In this document: piece by piece, positions 1 to 9,270 of the stretch
Numbering within the stretch: the first letter of the stretch is position 1
Layout: every line of letters starts with the position of its first letter
Position numbers and translations under genes: made by a program
Notes under the pieces: generated by a model
Seen by the model: the letters and a program-made list of their open reading frames with translations, nothing else
Told to the model about the DNA's origin: nothing
The model's database searches: none
From: Thioclava sp. GXIMD2076
Lineage (GTDB): Bacteria > Pseudomonadota > Alphaproteobacteria > Rhodobacterales > Rhodobacteraceae
Direction of reading: 5' to 3'
DNA: 64,000 nt
NCBI RefSeq assembly: GCF_037949795.1
Contig: NZ_CP149934.1
Coordinates: forward strand, 496,001 to 560,000

Positions 1-220
1 GAGCCCCGAATTTGCCCATTTCGTCCTGCGCGAGGACGGGCTCTCGGTGCAATATGCGAGTGATGACCTCGATGAGATCGACCATGGCGGGGCGCTGCGT
101 CAGGCTGCCGAGGCGCTGAAATCCGAGTTCGACGATGACCGGCTGGCCCAGAGCGAACGGGCGATTGCCGGAGACGCGCTGGCGCGGCTTTACGGCTATA
201 TGCGGGAGGATATGCCATGA
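1..220 (+). CDS. C-terminal end of a probable SbcD-like metallophosphoesterase (partial)
   Basis: An open frame enters from the left edge (codons in phase with base 2) and stops with TGA at 218-220, overlapping the ATG of the next gene as ATGA. About 72 residues remain, acidic and helical (ends ALARLYGYMREDMP), with no catalytic motif left. The call rests on context: YhaN/SbcC-type ATPases like the next gene are usually translationally coupled to an SbcD-like DNA phosphoesterase. What is seen is only the tail; the identity is inference. Confidence 0.5.
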   Translation, partial: SPEFAHFVLREDGLSVQYASDDLDEIDHGGALRQAAEALKSEFDDDRLAQSERAIAGDALARLYGYMREDMP

Positions 221-2805
221 AGCTGCGCGCAATCCGGATGAAAGATGTCCGCCGCTTCACCGCCCAGGTCGAGATCACCGGCATTGGTGACGGGCTCAAC
301 GTGCTGTCCGAACCCAATGAATATGGCAAATCCACCCTCTTTGATGCGCTGAAGGCGCTGTTTTTCGAGCGTCACAGCTCGAAAAAGAAAGAGGTGGGCG
401 CGCTCAGGCCCCATGCGGGCGGTGCCCCCGAGATCGAGGTCGAGATCGAAACCGCTCAGGGCCGGTTCACACTGGCGAAACGGTGGTTTTCCAAACCTAT
501 GGCCGAGGTGCGCCAGAACGGGCGGGTTATCGCACAATCGGATGCTGCCGAGGACTGGATCGCGCGGCTTCTGGGCGCGGGGGATGGCGGTCCGGCGGGT
601 TTGATCTGGGTCCGTCAGGGCATGACCGAGCTGGAAGGGCCGGTGAAGGCGGAGAACGAGGCGGCGCTCGCCTCGCGCCGCGATCTGATGTCGAGCGTGA
701 CAGAAGAGGTCGAGGCGATGACCGGCGGCCGGCGGATGGATATGGCGCTCAGGCGGGTGGACGGAGAACTGGCCCGCTATGTGACCGCCAGCGGCAAGCC
801 CAGGAAGAACGGCCCTCTGGGCGATGTGCTCGACGAGATCCAGCGGCTGGAGGCGGCGCAGGCCGAGCAGCAGGCCCGCGTGGAGGCCCTTCACCGCGAC
901 CTCGAGACGCGCAAGCGCCACCGAAAGACCCTGACCGATCTCGAGGATCCCGAGGAAAGAGGCGCCCGCGAGACGCGTCTGGCCCAGGCGGAGACCGCGC
1001 ATTCGGAGGCGCTCCGCCATGCCGAGCAGGTGGCCGCTGCCGCCCGCCAACTGCAATCGGACGGGCTGGCCGTGACCCGCGCCGAGGAGCGGCTGGGGCA
1101 GATGCGCAGCCTGCGCAAGGAAGCTACCGAGGCAAAGGCCGGGCTCGAGGCGGCGATGCCTCTGGCGGAGGCCGCGGCAGAGATCGAGGCCCGCACCCGC
1201 GCGCAGGCCAAGGAGCTGGCGGCCGCGCTTGAGGCCGCCCGCGAGGCCGAGCGCCAGCAGGCCGGGCGTCACGCCCGCGCCAGTCTGGCCGAGGCCGCGC
1301 GGCAGGGGGCCGCCCGTAAAGCCGAGATCGCTGCACGGATCGAACAGGCCGAAGCGGCCCGCACGCGCCACGAGGAAGCGCAGGCCGAAGCTGGCTTGCT
1401 CCTTACCTCCAAGGATCTGGAGACACTGCAAAGCCTCGAACAGGCATGGATCACCGAGGCGCGGCTCGCGGCGGCGGGAGCGGTGCAACTGAGCTTCGTC
1501 CCCTCGGGCGCGCAGGAGATCCGGCTCGACGGCACCCCGCTGACCGACACGGCCACACCGCTTTATGCACGGGCCGATCTGGACCTGCCGGGCCTCGGGC
1601 AGTTGACCATAGATCCGGGCGAACGGGCCAAAGCGGGGGCCGCGCAGGCCGCGCACACACGGTTGATACAGGCGTTCGAGCGCCATGGTCTGCCCGATAT
1701 GGCCGCCGCCCGCCGCAGCGCCCACCGGCGTGCCGAGCGGGAGGCCGCCGCCCGCGATGCGCAGGCGGAGCTGAAGATCAACGCTCCACAAGGGATCGAG
1801 GCGCTGCGCCGCGACCATGCCGCGATCCCCGCCCCGATTGAAGACCCCGACCTGCCCCCGCTGGCCGAGGTGAAGTCCCTGCTGGAGGCCGCGCAAGCCA
1901 AAGCCGCCGAACTGGCGCCGCAAGCGCGGCTCGCGGAGGAAAAAGCCACCGAGGCACGGCTCGAGACGGGGCGGCTGCGAGGCCTGTCTGACGCCGCCCG
2001 CGAGCGGCTGCAACGGGCCGAGGACAGGCTTGCGGAAAGCGCGCGGATGGGCGATGAGGACAGCCTTCAGGCCGAGCTGACCCATGCGGCCCAGGCCCTG
2101 AGCGCGAGCCGCGCCCTGCATGACGATCTGCGCCGGAAGGCGCCCGATCTGGCGGGGGCCGAGGCGGCGTTCAAACGTGCCAGAGCGGTCATCGAGACCG
2201 CGCAAAGGGAAGCCACAGAACTTTCGACCGAGCTTGCCCGCCTCGACGAGCGCATTATGGCGGCCAACGGTCAGGCCATCGAGGAAAAGCTGGCCGAGAC
2301 CCGCGATGCGCTCGAAGCGGCCCGCGCGACCGAAGCACGCCTGACCCATGAGGTCGCGGTGCTGCACCGGCTGCAGGCCGCGCTCGAGGCCGCGCGCAGC
2401 GCCGCCCGCGAGCAGTATTTCGCCCCTGTCGCCAAGGCGCTGCGCCCGCTTCTGGGGCTTCTGTGGCCGGAAGCCCAGCTGGAATGGGCCCAGGACAAGC
2501 TGTTGCCCGAAGCGCTGGTGCGCGCAGGCCAGTCCGAGCCCATCGACATTCTCTCGGGCGGCACGCAGGAGCAGATCGCGCTGATGGTGCGTCTGGCATT
2601 CGCACGACTGTTGCAGGAGGCGGGGCGCGGGGCACCGGTGATCCTCGATGATGCGCTGGTCTATACTGATGACGAGCGCATCGAGAAGATGTTCGATGCG
2701 CTCAATCGTCAGGCGGGCGATCTGCAGATCATCGTCCTCACCTGCCGCCAGCGTGCCTTCCGCGATCTGGGCGGCCAGCGCCTGCATCTGACCCCCGCCC
2801 CTTAA
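217..2805 (+). CDS. SbcC/YhaN-like coiled-coil AAA ATPase
   Basis: 862 residues with the split ATPase layout of SMC/Rad50/SbcC proteins: an N-terminal Walker A region (NEYGKSTL, about residues 34-41), roughly 600 residues of Ala/Glu/Arg-rich coiled coil, then a C-terminal ABC signature (LSGG, about 779) and Walker B (VILDDAL, about 808). Members of this family work with an SbcD-like nuclease in DNA end processing or repair. The start overlaps the preceding stop (ATGA), so the two genes are translationally coupled. At 862 residues it is nearer YhaN than E. coli SbcC. The exact DNA substrate cannot be read from sequence. Confidence 0.85.
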   Translation: MKLRAIRMKDVRRFTAQVEITGIGDGLNVLSEPNEYGKSTLFDALKALFFERHSSKKKEVGALRPHAGGAPEIEVEIETAQGRFTLAKRWFSKPMAEVRQNGRVIAQSDAAEDWIARLLGAGDGGPAGLIWVRQGMTELEGPVKAENEAALASRRDLMSSVTEEVEAMTGGRRMDMALRRVDGELARYVTASGKPRKNGPLGDVLDEIQRLEAAQAEQQARVEALHRDLETRKRHRKTLTDLEDPEERGARETRLAQAETAHSEALRHAEQVAAAARQLQSDGLAVTRAEERLGQMRSLRKEATEAKAGLEAAMPLAEAAAEIEARTRAQAKELAAALEAAREAERQQAGRHARASLAEAARQGAARKAEIAARIEQAEAARTRHEEAQAEAGLLLTSKDLETLQSLEQAWITEARLAAAGAVQLSFVPSGAQEIRLDGTPLTDTATPLYARADLDLPGLGQLTIDPGERAKAGAAQAAHTRLIQAFERHGLPDMAAARRSAHRRAEREAAARDAQAELKINAPQGIEALRRDHAAIPAPIEDPDLPPLAEVKSLLEAAQAKAAELAPQARLAEEKATEARLETGRLRGLSDAARERLQRAEDRLAESARMGDEDSLQAELTHAAQALSASRALHDDLRRKAPDLAGAEAAFKRARAVIETAQREATELSTELARLDERIMAANGQAIEEKLAETRDALEAARATEARLTHEVAVLHRLQAALEAARSAAREQYFAPVAKALRPLLGLLWPEAQLEWAQDKLLPEALVRAGQSEPIDILSGGTQEQIALMVRLAFARLLQEAGRGAPVILDDALVYTDDERIEKMFDALNRQAGDLQIIVLTCRQRAFRDLGGQRLHLTPAP

Positions 2806-2814
2806 GGAGCCTCC

Positions 2815-3768
2815 ATGACCCGTATCGTTTTCCTCGACCGCGCGACCATCGCGCCGCAGATCACCGTGCCACGACCAGTGGGCGACGTAGATTGGGTGCA
2901 ATATGACCGCACCCGTCCCGAGGAGGTCACCTCGCGGCTGGCAGGGGCCATGATCGCGATCACCAACAAGGTGAGGATCACCGCCGAGGTGCTGGCGGCC
3001 TGCCCCGAGCTGAAGCTGGTGGCGATTGCTGCGACAGGCTTCGATTGCGTCGATCTGGAGGCGGCCCGTGCGCGCGGCGTGACCGTGTGCAATATCCGTG
3101 GATATTCGGTCAATACCGTGCCCGAACATGTCATGGCGCTGCTGCTGGCGCTCCGGCGCAACCTGATCCCCTATGCGCGCGATGTTGGCGCGGGCCGCTG
3201 GCAGGAGAGCGGACAGTTTTGCTTCTTCGACCATCCGATCCAGGATCTGGCAGGCAGCACGATGGGCATCGTCGGGCGTGGACAGATCGGACAGAAGGTG
3301 GCAATGCTTGCCCGCGCTTTCGGGATGGAGGTCTGTTTTGCCGCCCGTCCCGGACAGGTGGCGCAGGATGAGCGGATCGGTTTCGACGAGATGCTCGAGC
3401 GCGCCGATGTGATCTCGCTCCATTGTCCGCTGACGCCCGAGACGCGGGGGCTGCTGGGGCCGGATGCCTTTGCCAAAATGGCGCGCAAACCGGTGATCCT
3501 CAATACCGGTCGTGGCGGGTTGATCGATCTGGCGGCGCTCTCTGGCGCGCTGGAGGCGGGGCGGATTTCGGGCGCGGGGATTGATGTGGCCGATCAGGAG
3601 CCACCCCCCGCCGATGATCTGCTGATGCAGCTGGCAAGGGATCCGCGCGTCATCGTCACGCCGCATGTGGCATGGGCGTCGGAGACCGCCCAATCAGCGC
3701 TGGCCGCGCAGCTCTGTCAGGTGATCGAGGGGTTCATGGAGGGTAAGCCCCTGAATGTGCTGACCTAA
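2815..3768 (+). CDS. D-isomer-specific 2-hydroxyacid dehydrogenase (glycerate dehydrogenase-like)
   Basis: 317 residues with the full hydroxyacid dehydrogenase pattern: substrate domain with ATGFDCVD (about 73-80), a Rossmann GxGxxG (GRGQIG, about 154-159) and the catalytic Arg233 (NTGRGG), Glu262 (DQEPP) and His284 (TPHVAW). The family reduces 2-keto acids such as hydroxypyruvate or glyoxylate with NAD(P)H; the substrate is not determined here. It follows the ATPase gene by 9 bases with a GGAG ribosome site, so it may be co-transcribed. Its stop codon overlaps the convergent mntR stop. Confidence 0.85.
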   Translation: MTRIVFLDRATIAPQITVPRPVGDVDWVQYDRTRPEEVTSRLAGAMIAITNKVRITAEVLAACPELKLVAIAATGFDCVDLEAARARGVTVCNIRGYSVNTVPEHVMALLLALRRNLIPYARDVGAGRWQESGQFCFFDHPIQDLAGSTMGIVGRGQIGQKVAMLARAFGMEVCFAARPGQVAQDERIGFDEMLERADVISLHCPLTPETRGLLGPDAFAKMARKPVILNTGRGGLIDLAALSGALEAGRISGAGIDVADQEPPPADDLLMQLARDPRVIVTPHVAWASETAQSALAAQLCQVIEGFMEGKPLNVLT

Positions 3769-4193
3769 CCGCGGGCCGCCAGAAAGGCTTCAAAAGCGCT
3801 CAGCGTCTCGTCACAGACATGATGTTCGATCCCTTCGGCATCGAGCTCGGCCACAGCCTCCGGCACCCCTACCGCCATCAGGAGCGCCACCACCGTCCGG
3901 TGGCGCGCCCGGACACGGTCGGCCAGAGCCGCGCCCTCATCGGTCAGGAACACCCCGCGATAGGGCCGCGCGGTGGCCAGCCCCTCGCGTTTGAGCCGCG
4001 AGATCGCCTTGGTGGCGGTGGGCTGTGCCACCCCCATCCGCGCTGCGATATCGGCCACGCGCGCCTCGCCCATCTCGGCGATCAGATCCCCGATCAGCTC
4101 GACATAATCCTCGAGAAGGGCCTTCGCCTGCACCTCGCGCGCGCGCGTGAAACGGTCGGCCATCTCTTCGGGGGGCGTCTGATCCTGCGGCAC
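3765..4193 (-). CDS. mntR: MntR, manganese-responsive DtxR-family repressor
   Basis: A 142-residue DtxR/MntR-type regulator: N-terminal winged helix (VADIAARMGVAQPTATKAIS) and a metal-binding dimerisation half with the expected acidic/His residues (EDYVE; RHRTVVALL; DAEGIEHHV). I chose the GTG at 4193 because an AAGGAG site sits six bases before it and this gives the usual family length; a longer frame to 4262 has no comparable site. It is divergent from mntH, which carries a matching operator. Its likely role is Mn-dependent repression of mntH. Confidence 0.88.
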   Translation of the reverse strand: MPQDQTPPEEMADRFTRAREVQAKALLEDYVELIGDLIAEMGEARVADIAARMGVAQPTATKAISRLKREGLATARPYRGVFLTDEGAALADRVRARHRTVVALLMAVGVPEAVAELDAEGIEHHVCDETLSAFEAFLAARG

Positions 4194-4304
4194 GGGTCTC
4201 TCCTTCTTGGGGCGCTGCGCGTCTTGGGCATCGACGCCGCGTGCGAGCGCCCCAGATACCACATGGTGCAGAACGGAGCCAGCCTGAGCATTACATATTT
4301 ACCC

Positions 4305-4333
4305 TTGCAAGAAAGTTAGCACAGGCTATATTT
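4305..4333 (+). promoter_or_regulatory. mntH promoter with overlapping MntR box
   Basis: A 22-base dyad at 4312-4333 has AAA and TAGC in its left half and GCTA and TTT in its right half, separated by ACAG. As I recall the enterobacterial mntH MntR box, only about four positions differ. A -35-like TTGCAA (4305-4310) and -10-like TATATT (4327-4332) with a 16-base spacer place the box over the -10, so bound MntR would block RNA polymerase. Confidence 0.75.
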
Positions 4334-4393
4334 CTGACAAAGTGCAATATCGGGGCCTCCCCTCCATTCGCCCCTGTCAATGAAGGCCATTCC

Positions 4394-5677
4394 ATGAGTT
4401 CTCTCGCCAGCAAAGCGCAAAGCCGGATCGACGAGGTGCTATCGAGCCCCACGATCGGCTGGAAGGCGCGTCTGATGTTTCTGGGCCCTGCGGTTATCGC
4501 CTCGGTCGCCTATATGGATCCGGGCAATTACGCGACCAATATCCAGGCGGGCGCGGGCTATGGCTACAAGCTTCTGTGGGTCGTGTTGCTGGCCAATCTG
4601 ATCGCGATGCTGTTTCAGGCGCTTTCGGCCCGTCTGGGAATTGTCACCGGCAAAAATCTGGCCGAGCTGTCGCGCGACAATTTTCCCCGTCCTGTCGTCT
4701 GGGTGATGTGGGTGGTTTCCGAGATCGCGGCAATGGCCACTGATCTGGCCGAATTCCTCGGCGGGGCGATCGGTCTGGCGCTTCTGTTCGACCTGCCGCT
4801 TTTCGTGGGGATGATCATCACCGCAATCATCACCTATGGTCTGTTACTGTTCGAGGGCCGTGGCTACCGCCCGATGGAGCTTATTATCGGGGCCTTTGTC
4901 GGGGTGATCGGGCTGTGCTATCTGGCCGAGGTGCTGATCGCACCCGTAGACTGGAGCGCCACGGCCCGCGGGCTGGTCACGCCCGATATGCCCGATACCG
5001 CAGCGCTGGCGATTGCGGTGGGGATTATCGGCGCGACCGTTATGCCACATGCGATCTATCTGCATTCCGGCCTGACCCAGAACCGGATGCCCACCCAGAA
5101 GATCGAACATAAACGACGCCTTGTGCGGTTTTCCAATGTCGAGGTCGTGCTGGCGCTGGCTGTGGCGGGCATGATCAATATGGCGATGGTGATGATGGCG
5201 GCGAGTGCCTTCCACGAGGGCCATTCGCAGGTGGCCGAGATCGAGACCGCCTATCACACGCTGACGCCCTTGCTGGGAGCGGCGGCGGCGGGGATGTTCC
5301 TGACCTCGCTGATCTGCTCGGGGATCTCCAGCTCGGTCGTGGGCACAATGGCAGGACAGATGATCATGCAGGGCTTCCTGCACTTCCGCGTGCCGATCTG
5401 GCTGCGCCGTCTGGTCACGATGGCGCCTGCCTTTGCCGTAGTGGCTTTGGGGGTGAACCCGACACAGGCGCTGATCTGGTCGCAGGTCGTGCTCTCGATC
5501 TCGCTGCCGGTGCCGATGATCGCGCTCGTCATCTTCGTGTCGCGACGCGATATCATGGGCGAATTCGCGACGTCCATGCTGACCCGCTGCCTTTCCATTC
5601 TGGGCGCGTTGCTGGTCCTGACGCTGAACTTCGTGCTGCTGGCGGAGTTCTTCGGGGTGACGATCCCCTTCCTCTGA
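4394..5677 (+). CDS. mntH: MntH, NRAMP-family Mn2+/H+ symporter
   Basis: 427 residues with about 11 membrane segments and both NRAMP signatures: DPGN in TM1 (about 42-45) and MPH in TM6 (about 217-219), the two helices that bind the metal. It imports Mn2+ (and possibly Fe2+) across the inner membrane. The ATG at 4394 is chosen over an upstream in-frame codon (4241) because an AAGG site lies seven bases before it and the upstream stretch contains the MntR-controlled promoter. The divergent mntR supports manganese as substrate. Confidence 0.95.
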   Translation: MSSLASKAQSRIDEVLSSPTIGWKARLMFLGPAVIASVAYMDPGNYATNIQAGAGYGYKLLWVVLLANLIAMLFQALSARLGIVTGKNLAELSRDNFPRPVVWVMWVVSEIAAMATDLAEFLGGAIGLALLFDLPLFVGMIITAIITYGLLLFEGRGYRPMELIIGAFVGVIGLCYLAEVLIAPVDWSATARGLVTPDMPDTAALAIAVGIIGATVMPHAIYLHSGLTQNRMPTQKIEHKRRLVRFSNVEVVLALAVAGMINMAMVMMAASAFHEGHSQVAEIETAYHTLTPLLGAAAAGMFLTSLICSGISSSVVGTMAGQMIMQGFLHFRVPIWLRRLVTMAPAFAVVALGVNPTQALIWSQVVLSISLPVPMIALVIFVSRRDIMGEFATSMLTRCLSILGALLVLTLNFVLLAEFFGVTIPFL

Positions 5678-5709
5678 GCATGAGACCGCGTCCCGATACC
5701 AGATCCATG

Positions 5710-5736
5710 GAAAGGCGTCCTTATCGGGCGCCTTTC
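5710..5736 (+). terminator. Hairpin terminator after mntH
   Basis: An 8-bp stem (GAAAGGCG / CGCCTTTC) closes an 11-base loop 33 bases after the mntH stop. The U-tract is weak (TGATTCG), so termination may be partial. Confidence 0.6.
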
Positions 5737-5771
5737 TGATTCGTAATAACGCTAATCCCTACCACTACCGC

Positions 5772-5800
5772 GGCGCGAAAATCCGTATAAAATTCGCGCC
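5772..5800. repeat. 8-bp-arm inverted repeat in the exopolysaccharide leader
   Basis: Perfect arms GGCGCGAA (5772-5779) and TTCGCGCC (5793-5800) flank 13 AT-rich bases, 175 bases upstream of the sugar transferase start. It could be an operator for the exopolysaccharide operon or an RNA hairpin in its leader. There is no U-tract. Confidence 0.45.
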
Positions 5801-5974
5801 TTGAGGGATACACCTTCCCAAACGGCAACTGCAGGCGGGGGCGGCAGCCTGCCAAATACACCCACAAGATGTAACTTAACGGCATTTACCGAACGTTATC
5901 GGTTATCGGCCAAATCTGCACTCATCCGCTCGACAGGGCGGAGACGTTACGAGTTCATTTTTTTCAGGCTCCAG

Positions 5975-6652
5975 ATGCAGCATTCGGTTTCCCTATCCAA
6001 GGCGCTTGGCGATGACGCGATCGTGCAGATCTCCAAGCGCCGTATCTATCACCGCCGGATGAAACCGGTTTTCGACCTGTGTCTGGCGCTCGCTCTTGCC
6101 CCCGTCCTCATGCCCGTCATCGCCGTGTTCTGGGCGCTGGCCCGTCTGGACGGGGGCTCCGGTTTCTATGGCCATACCCGTATCGGGAAGGATGGCCGCC
6201 CCTTCCGCTGCTGGAAGATCCGCACGATGGTGCCCGATGCCGAGCGCAGACTGGCCCTGTTGCTGGCCACCGATGCCGATGCCGCCATCGAGTGGGAACT
6301 GTCGCGCAAGTTGAAAAACGACCCGCGCGTGACACGGCTGGGCCGGTTCCTGCGCAAGACATCTCTCGACGAGTTGCCCCAGATCTGGAACATCCTGCGC
6401 GGCGAGATGAGCTTTGTGGGCGCGCGCCCCGTCACAGAGGACGAACTGACCCTCTACCGCCATCGCCGTCAGGCCTATCTCAGCCAGCGTCCCGGTGTCA
6501 CCGGTTTCTGGCAGGTGCTGGGCCGCTCCGATCTGCCCTATGCGCTGCGCGTCGAGATGGACATGGCCTATCTGCAGAAATGCTCCCTTTTCATGGATAT
6601 CGGCCTGATCCTTCTGACCGTCGCAGTGGTGCTGCGCGGAACCGGCGAGTAA
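5975..6652 (+). CDS. Initiating undecaprenyl-phosphate sugar transferase (exopolysaccharide)
   Basis: A 225-residue bacterial sugar transferase of the ExoY/PssA/WbaP C-terminal type: one membrane segment (about 33-54), then KIRTM (81-85), the Asp-Glu pair of TSLDELPQ (about 129-135) and GEMSFVGARP. These enzymes load the first sugar phosphate onto undecaprenyl phosphate at the inner membrane. I start at ATG 5975, six bases after an AGG; an in-frame codon at 5801 would add a low-complexity tail. It is the first gene of a + strand run of tightly spaced exopolysaccharide genes. Confidence 0.88.
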   Translation: MQHSVSLSKALGDDAIVQISKRRIYHRRMKPVFDLCLALALAPVLMPVIAVFWALARLDGGSGFYGHTRIGKDGRPFRCWKIRTMVPDAERRLALLLATDADAAIEWELSRKLKNDPRVTRLGRFLRKTSLDELPQIWNILRGEMSFVGARPVTEDELTLYRHRRQAYLSQRPGVTGFWQVLGRSDLPYALRVEMDMAYLQKCSLFMDIGLILLTVAVVLRGTGE

Positions 6653-6688
6653 CGCCCCTCCCCAGCCCCTTGCGCCAAGAGACATATT

Positions 6689-7996
6689 ATGAACGCCTTC
6701 TCTCCCAAACTCGCCAAAACCGCCAAGACCCTGCGCCATGTGCATGCGCGCGGGCTCAGGGTGGTGCTGATCACGGGCCATCTGCCGCTCCAGAAGCGTA
6801 AGGCCTCGATGCAGTGGTTCTGCGAGGATGTGCAGAAACGCGGCGGTCATGTGACCATGGTCAGCGTGGGCTATAGCTGGATCTCGAAATGGCGCAAGGA
6901 CCGCCGCCTGATGCAGGTGGATGGGCCGGTGCCCGAGGGCTACCGCCGGATCACTCCCAGTTTCGACGCCTATTTCGGCTATGCCCCGATCCACCCGTTC
7001 AGCCTGCGCAACCGCAAGCTCGACACGCTGGCCGCGCCGTTGATGACGCTATTCCGGCACTTTTGGGCCCGACGGCTGCCCGCGCTGCTGGCGCAGGCCG
7101 ATCTGGTCATCATCGAAAGCGGCCCTCCGGTGCTGCTGGCCGATATCGCCAAATCGGCCGCGCCCCATGCCAAGTTCATCTACCGCATCAGCGATGATGT
7201 GAAGGCGCTCGGCCTGCCGCAGATCGTGCGCCGCGCCGAAATGGCACAGGCGCATCTGTTCGACCGCATCAGTATTGCGGGGCCGCAGATCGCGGCGCGT
7301 TTCGACGAGCATCCCCAAACCGAGATCGACCCGATCGGCGTGCCACGCGCCGTGCTCGAAGCGCCGATGATCAATCCGTTTCTGGGCAAATTCGGCAAAC
7401 AGGCGGTCTGTGCGGGCACGACCCAGATCGATCTGGCGACGGCGCGGATCATGGCCGAGGCCCGCCCCGACTGGCGCTTCCATATTCTGGGACGCATCGC
7501 GGATGTGCCCGCCGATCTGCCGGCGAACCTGATCCTGCATGGCGAGGTGCCTTACGAGGTCTCCGCCGCCTATATCCGCTTTGCCGATATCGGGTTGGCG
7601 CTCTATCAGGACAAGGCAGGCGCGGAATATCAGGCCCATCACAGCAACCGTATGCTGCTTTACCGGTATTTCGGGCTACCGATCCTCGGGCCGCATCGTG
7701 TCTTTGGCGGCATCGCGCTGCATGGCGCGGGCTATGATGCCCATGATCCCGACAGCATCCGCCTGGCGACCGAACGCGTGGCTGGGCTGCGCCGTGTGGC
7801 GGGTGATCCCGAGATCGAGGACTGGTCCCGCCTGACCGACCGGCTGCTCTCGGTGCTTCCGGGGATCCACCGTCAGGTGGAGAACGGGCGGATGGCGGAT
7901 CAACGGAGCGGAATGCCTGCCGCCAATGGCGCGGAGGATCCGCTGGCGCAGCTCTCTTGCATGCACGATCCCTCTCTGCACGGCCCCCACCCATGA
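6689..7996 (+). CDS. GumK-like glucuronosyltransferase (GT-B)
   Basis: 435 residues without a clear signal. Several stretches read like Xanthomonas GumK (family GT70): VIIESG, AKFIYRISDD and LLYRYFGLPILGP, plus an IHPFSLRNRKL segment. GumK transfers glucuronate from UDP-GlcA to a lipid-linked oligosaccharide on the cytoplasmic face of the membrane. The gene lies 36 bases after the initiating transferase and overlaps the next gene by ATGA. An acidic sugar in the repeat unit is an inference. The last 40 residues look unstructured. Confidence 0.7.
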   Translation: MNAFSPKLAKTAKTLRHVHARGLRVVLITGHLPLQKRKASMQWFCEDVQKRGGHVTMVSVGYSWISKWRKDRRLMQVDGPVPEGYRRITPSFDAYFGYAPIHPFSLRNRKLDTLAAPLMTLFRHFWARRLPALLAQADLVIIESGPPVLLADIAKSAAPHAKFIYRISDDVKALGLPQIVRRAEMAQAHLFDRISIAGPQIAARFDEHPQTEIDPIGVPRAVLEAPMINPFLGKFGKQAVCAGTTQIDLATARIMAEARPDWRFHILGRIADVPADLPANLILHGEVPYEVSAAYIRFADIGLALYQDKAGAEYQAHHSNRMLLYRYFGLPILGPHRVFGGIALHGAGYDAHDPDSIRLATERVAGLRRVAGDPEIEDWSRLTDRLLSVLPGIHRQVENGRMADQRSGMPAANGAEDPLAQLSCMHDPSLHGPHP

Positions 7997-9270
7997 GACC
8001 GAAACTCTGGCTGCTCTCGCCGATCTCGCTGTTGGGACTTGCCTGGGTTCTGACGCTCGGGATCGGCGTGCTGCCCTTTCTCTATCCCGACAGTTTCTCG
8101 CTCGCACTCTATTTCCTCTCGCGCGAGGAACTGGGTGCAGAGGCGATCACCCTGATGGGGCTTGCATGGATCGCCGCGGCACTTCTTTTCTTTGTGGCGC
8201 TCAACGCTCTGACGCTCCTGCGCGCCAGGGACCTGCCCGACACCCGCGCCCTGACCGATTTCGAGCGTATGGCACGGCGGATCTTCCGTGCCAATCTCGT
8301 CTGTCTCGGGATCACGCTGGTCTGGGTGCTCAGCAGTGCGGTGCAGATGGGCGGAATCGGCGCGCTGATCGAGAGCGCCCAGAGCGATGCCAGCAGCCTG
8401 CGCGACCAGATGCTGGAGAACAAACTGTTCAGCGGGATGCGGTTGTTTTACGGTGCCCTGCCGGCCATCGGAGCCATGGCCTGTGTCATGCTGGCCGCTG
8501 GCCGGAAATTCGGGACGATGTCGCCCTTCGCGCGCCGGATCCTGATCCTCGTGCTGATATCGGATTTGGTGGCGCTGGCCCTTCTGCCGATCGTGATGTC
8601 ACAGCGTATCCTGCTTTTGCACCTCATGCTGGCCTCCTATTTCGGGCTGTGCATGGTCCATCAGCGCATCGTGGCGCTGCCACAGCTGATCCTGGGGGCC
8701 ACGCTATTCCTGACGACATGGGTGCTGCGCGAGGCTGTGACAAATCCTACGATCGACAATCATTCCGCCCTCGAGATCGGCCTGCAGAAGCTGGTCTTCT
8801 ATATCTCGAATGACTTCCTCAATTCTCTGCTGCCGTTCACGCAAGAGTTCGACCACATGCTGGGATATTTCAGCTTCCATTTCCTGCTGATCCTGACCCA
8901 GAGCCGCGATGCGGTTGATGGCCTGATACCGGAACGGCTGGAACGGATCGAGGTGGTGCGCGGCGGTGGCGAATGGTCGATGCTGACCACGCCCTATGTC
9001 GATTTCGGCATCGCCGGTGCGCTGGTGCTGCTGGCGGTCTTCGCCATTGCCACGGCCATCGCGTTCCATCGCGGGCATTTCGGGCTGACGGCGGCCACGC
9101 TTTATGCCCATCTCGCGGCGGGCTTTATGCTCTCTACCCATGTCCAGTATTTCACCAATGTAAATTTCGTTACGGGTCTTGCGCTGACCGCCTTTCTGGG
9201 ACGCGCCTGCCACCTGAGCCAGCAGAACGCTGGTCGCCCCGCGATCACGCCACTGCAAAGAGCCAGATAA
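7993..9270 (+). CDS. Wzy-like oligosaccharide repeat-unit polymerase
   Basis: 425 residues, mostly hydrophobic, with about 10-12 membrane segments and a large periplasmic loop around residues 250-340 (NDFLNSLLPFTQEFDHMLGYF ... GGGEWSMLTTPY). This topology and the position between glycosyltransferases fit the Wzy polymerase that joins repeat units in the periplasm. The ATG at 7993 overlaps the previous stop; the stop overlaps the next ATG by one base (TAATG). Polymerases are poorly conserved, so the call rests on topology plus context. Confidence 0.7.
   Translation: MRPKLWLLSPISLLGLAWVLTLGIGVLPFLYPDSFSLALYFLSREELGAEAITLMGLAWIAAALLFFVALNALTLLRARDLPDTRALTDFERMARRIFRANLVCLGITLVWVLSSAVQMGGIGALIESAQSDASSLRDQMLENKLFSGMRLFYGALPAIGAMACVMLAAGRKFGTMSPFARRILILVLISDLVALALLPIVMSQRILLLHLMLASYFGLCMVHQRIVALPQLILGATLFLTTWVLREAVTNPTIDNHSALEIGLQKLVFYISNDFLNSLLPFTQEFDHMLGYFSFHFLLILTQSRDAVDGLIPERLERIEVVRGGGEWSMLTTPYVDFGIAGALVLLAVFAIATAIAFHRGHFGLTAATLYAHLAAGFMLSTHVQYFTNVNFVTGLALTAFLGRACHLSQQNAGRPAITPLQRAR

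Noticed and set aside
196-3693. Very long open frame on the - strand (over 1100 codons) across the ATPase and dehydrogenase genes
   Set aside because: It mirrors two well-supported + strand genes; high third-position G+C removes stop codons from the antisense frame. Composition (Arg/His/Gln-rich) is not protein-like. The same holds for other long antisense frames opposite mgdC, nrdE, phoX and ktrB.
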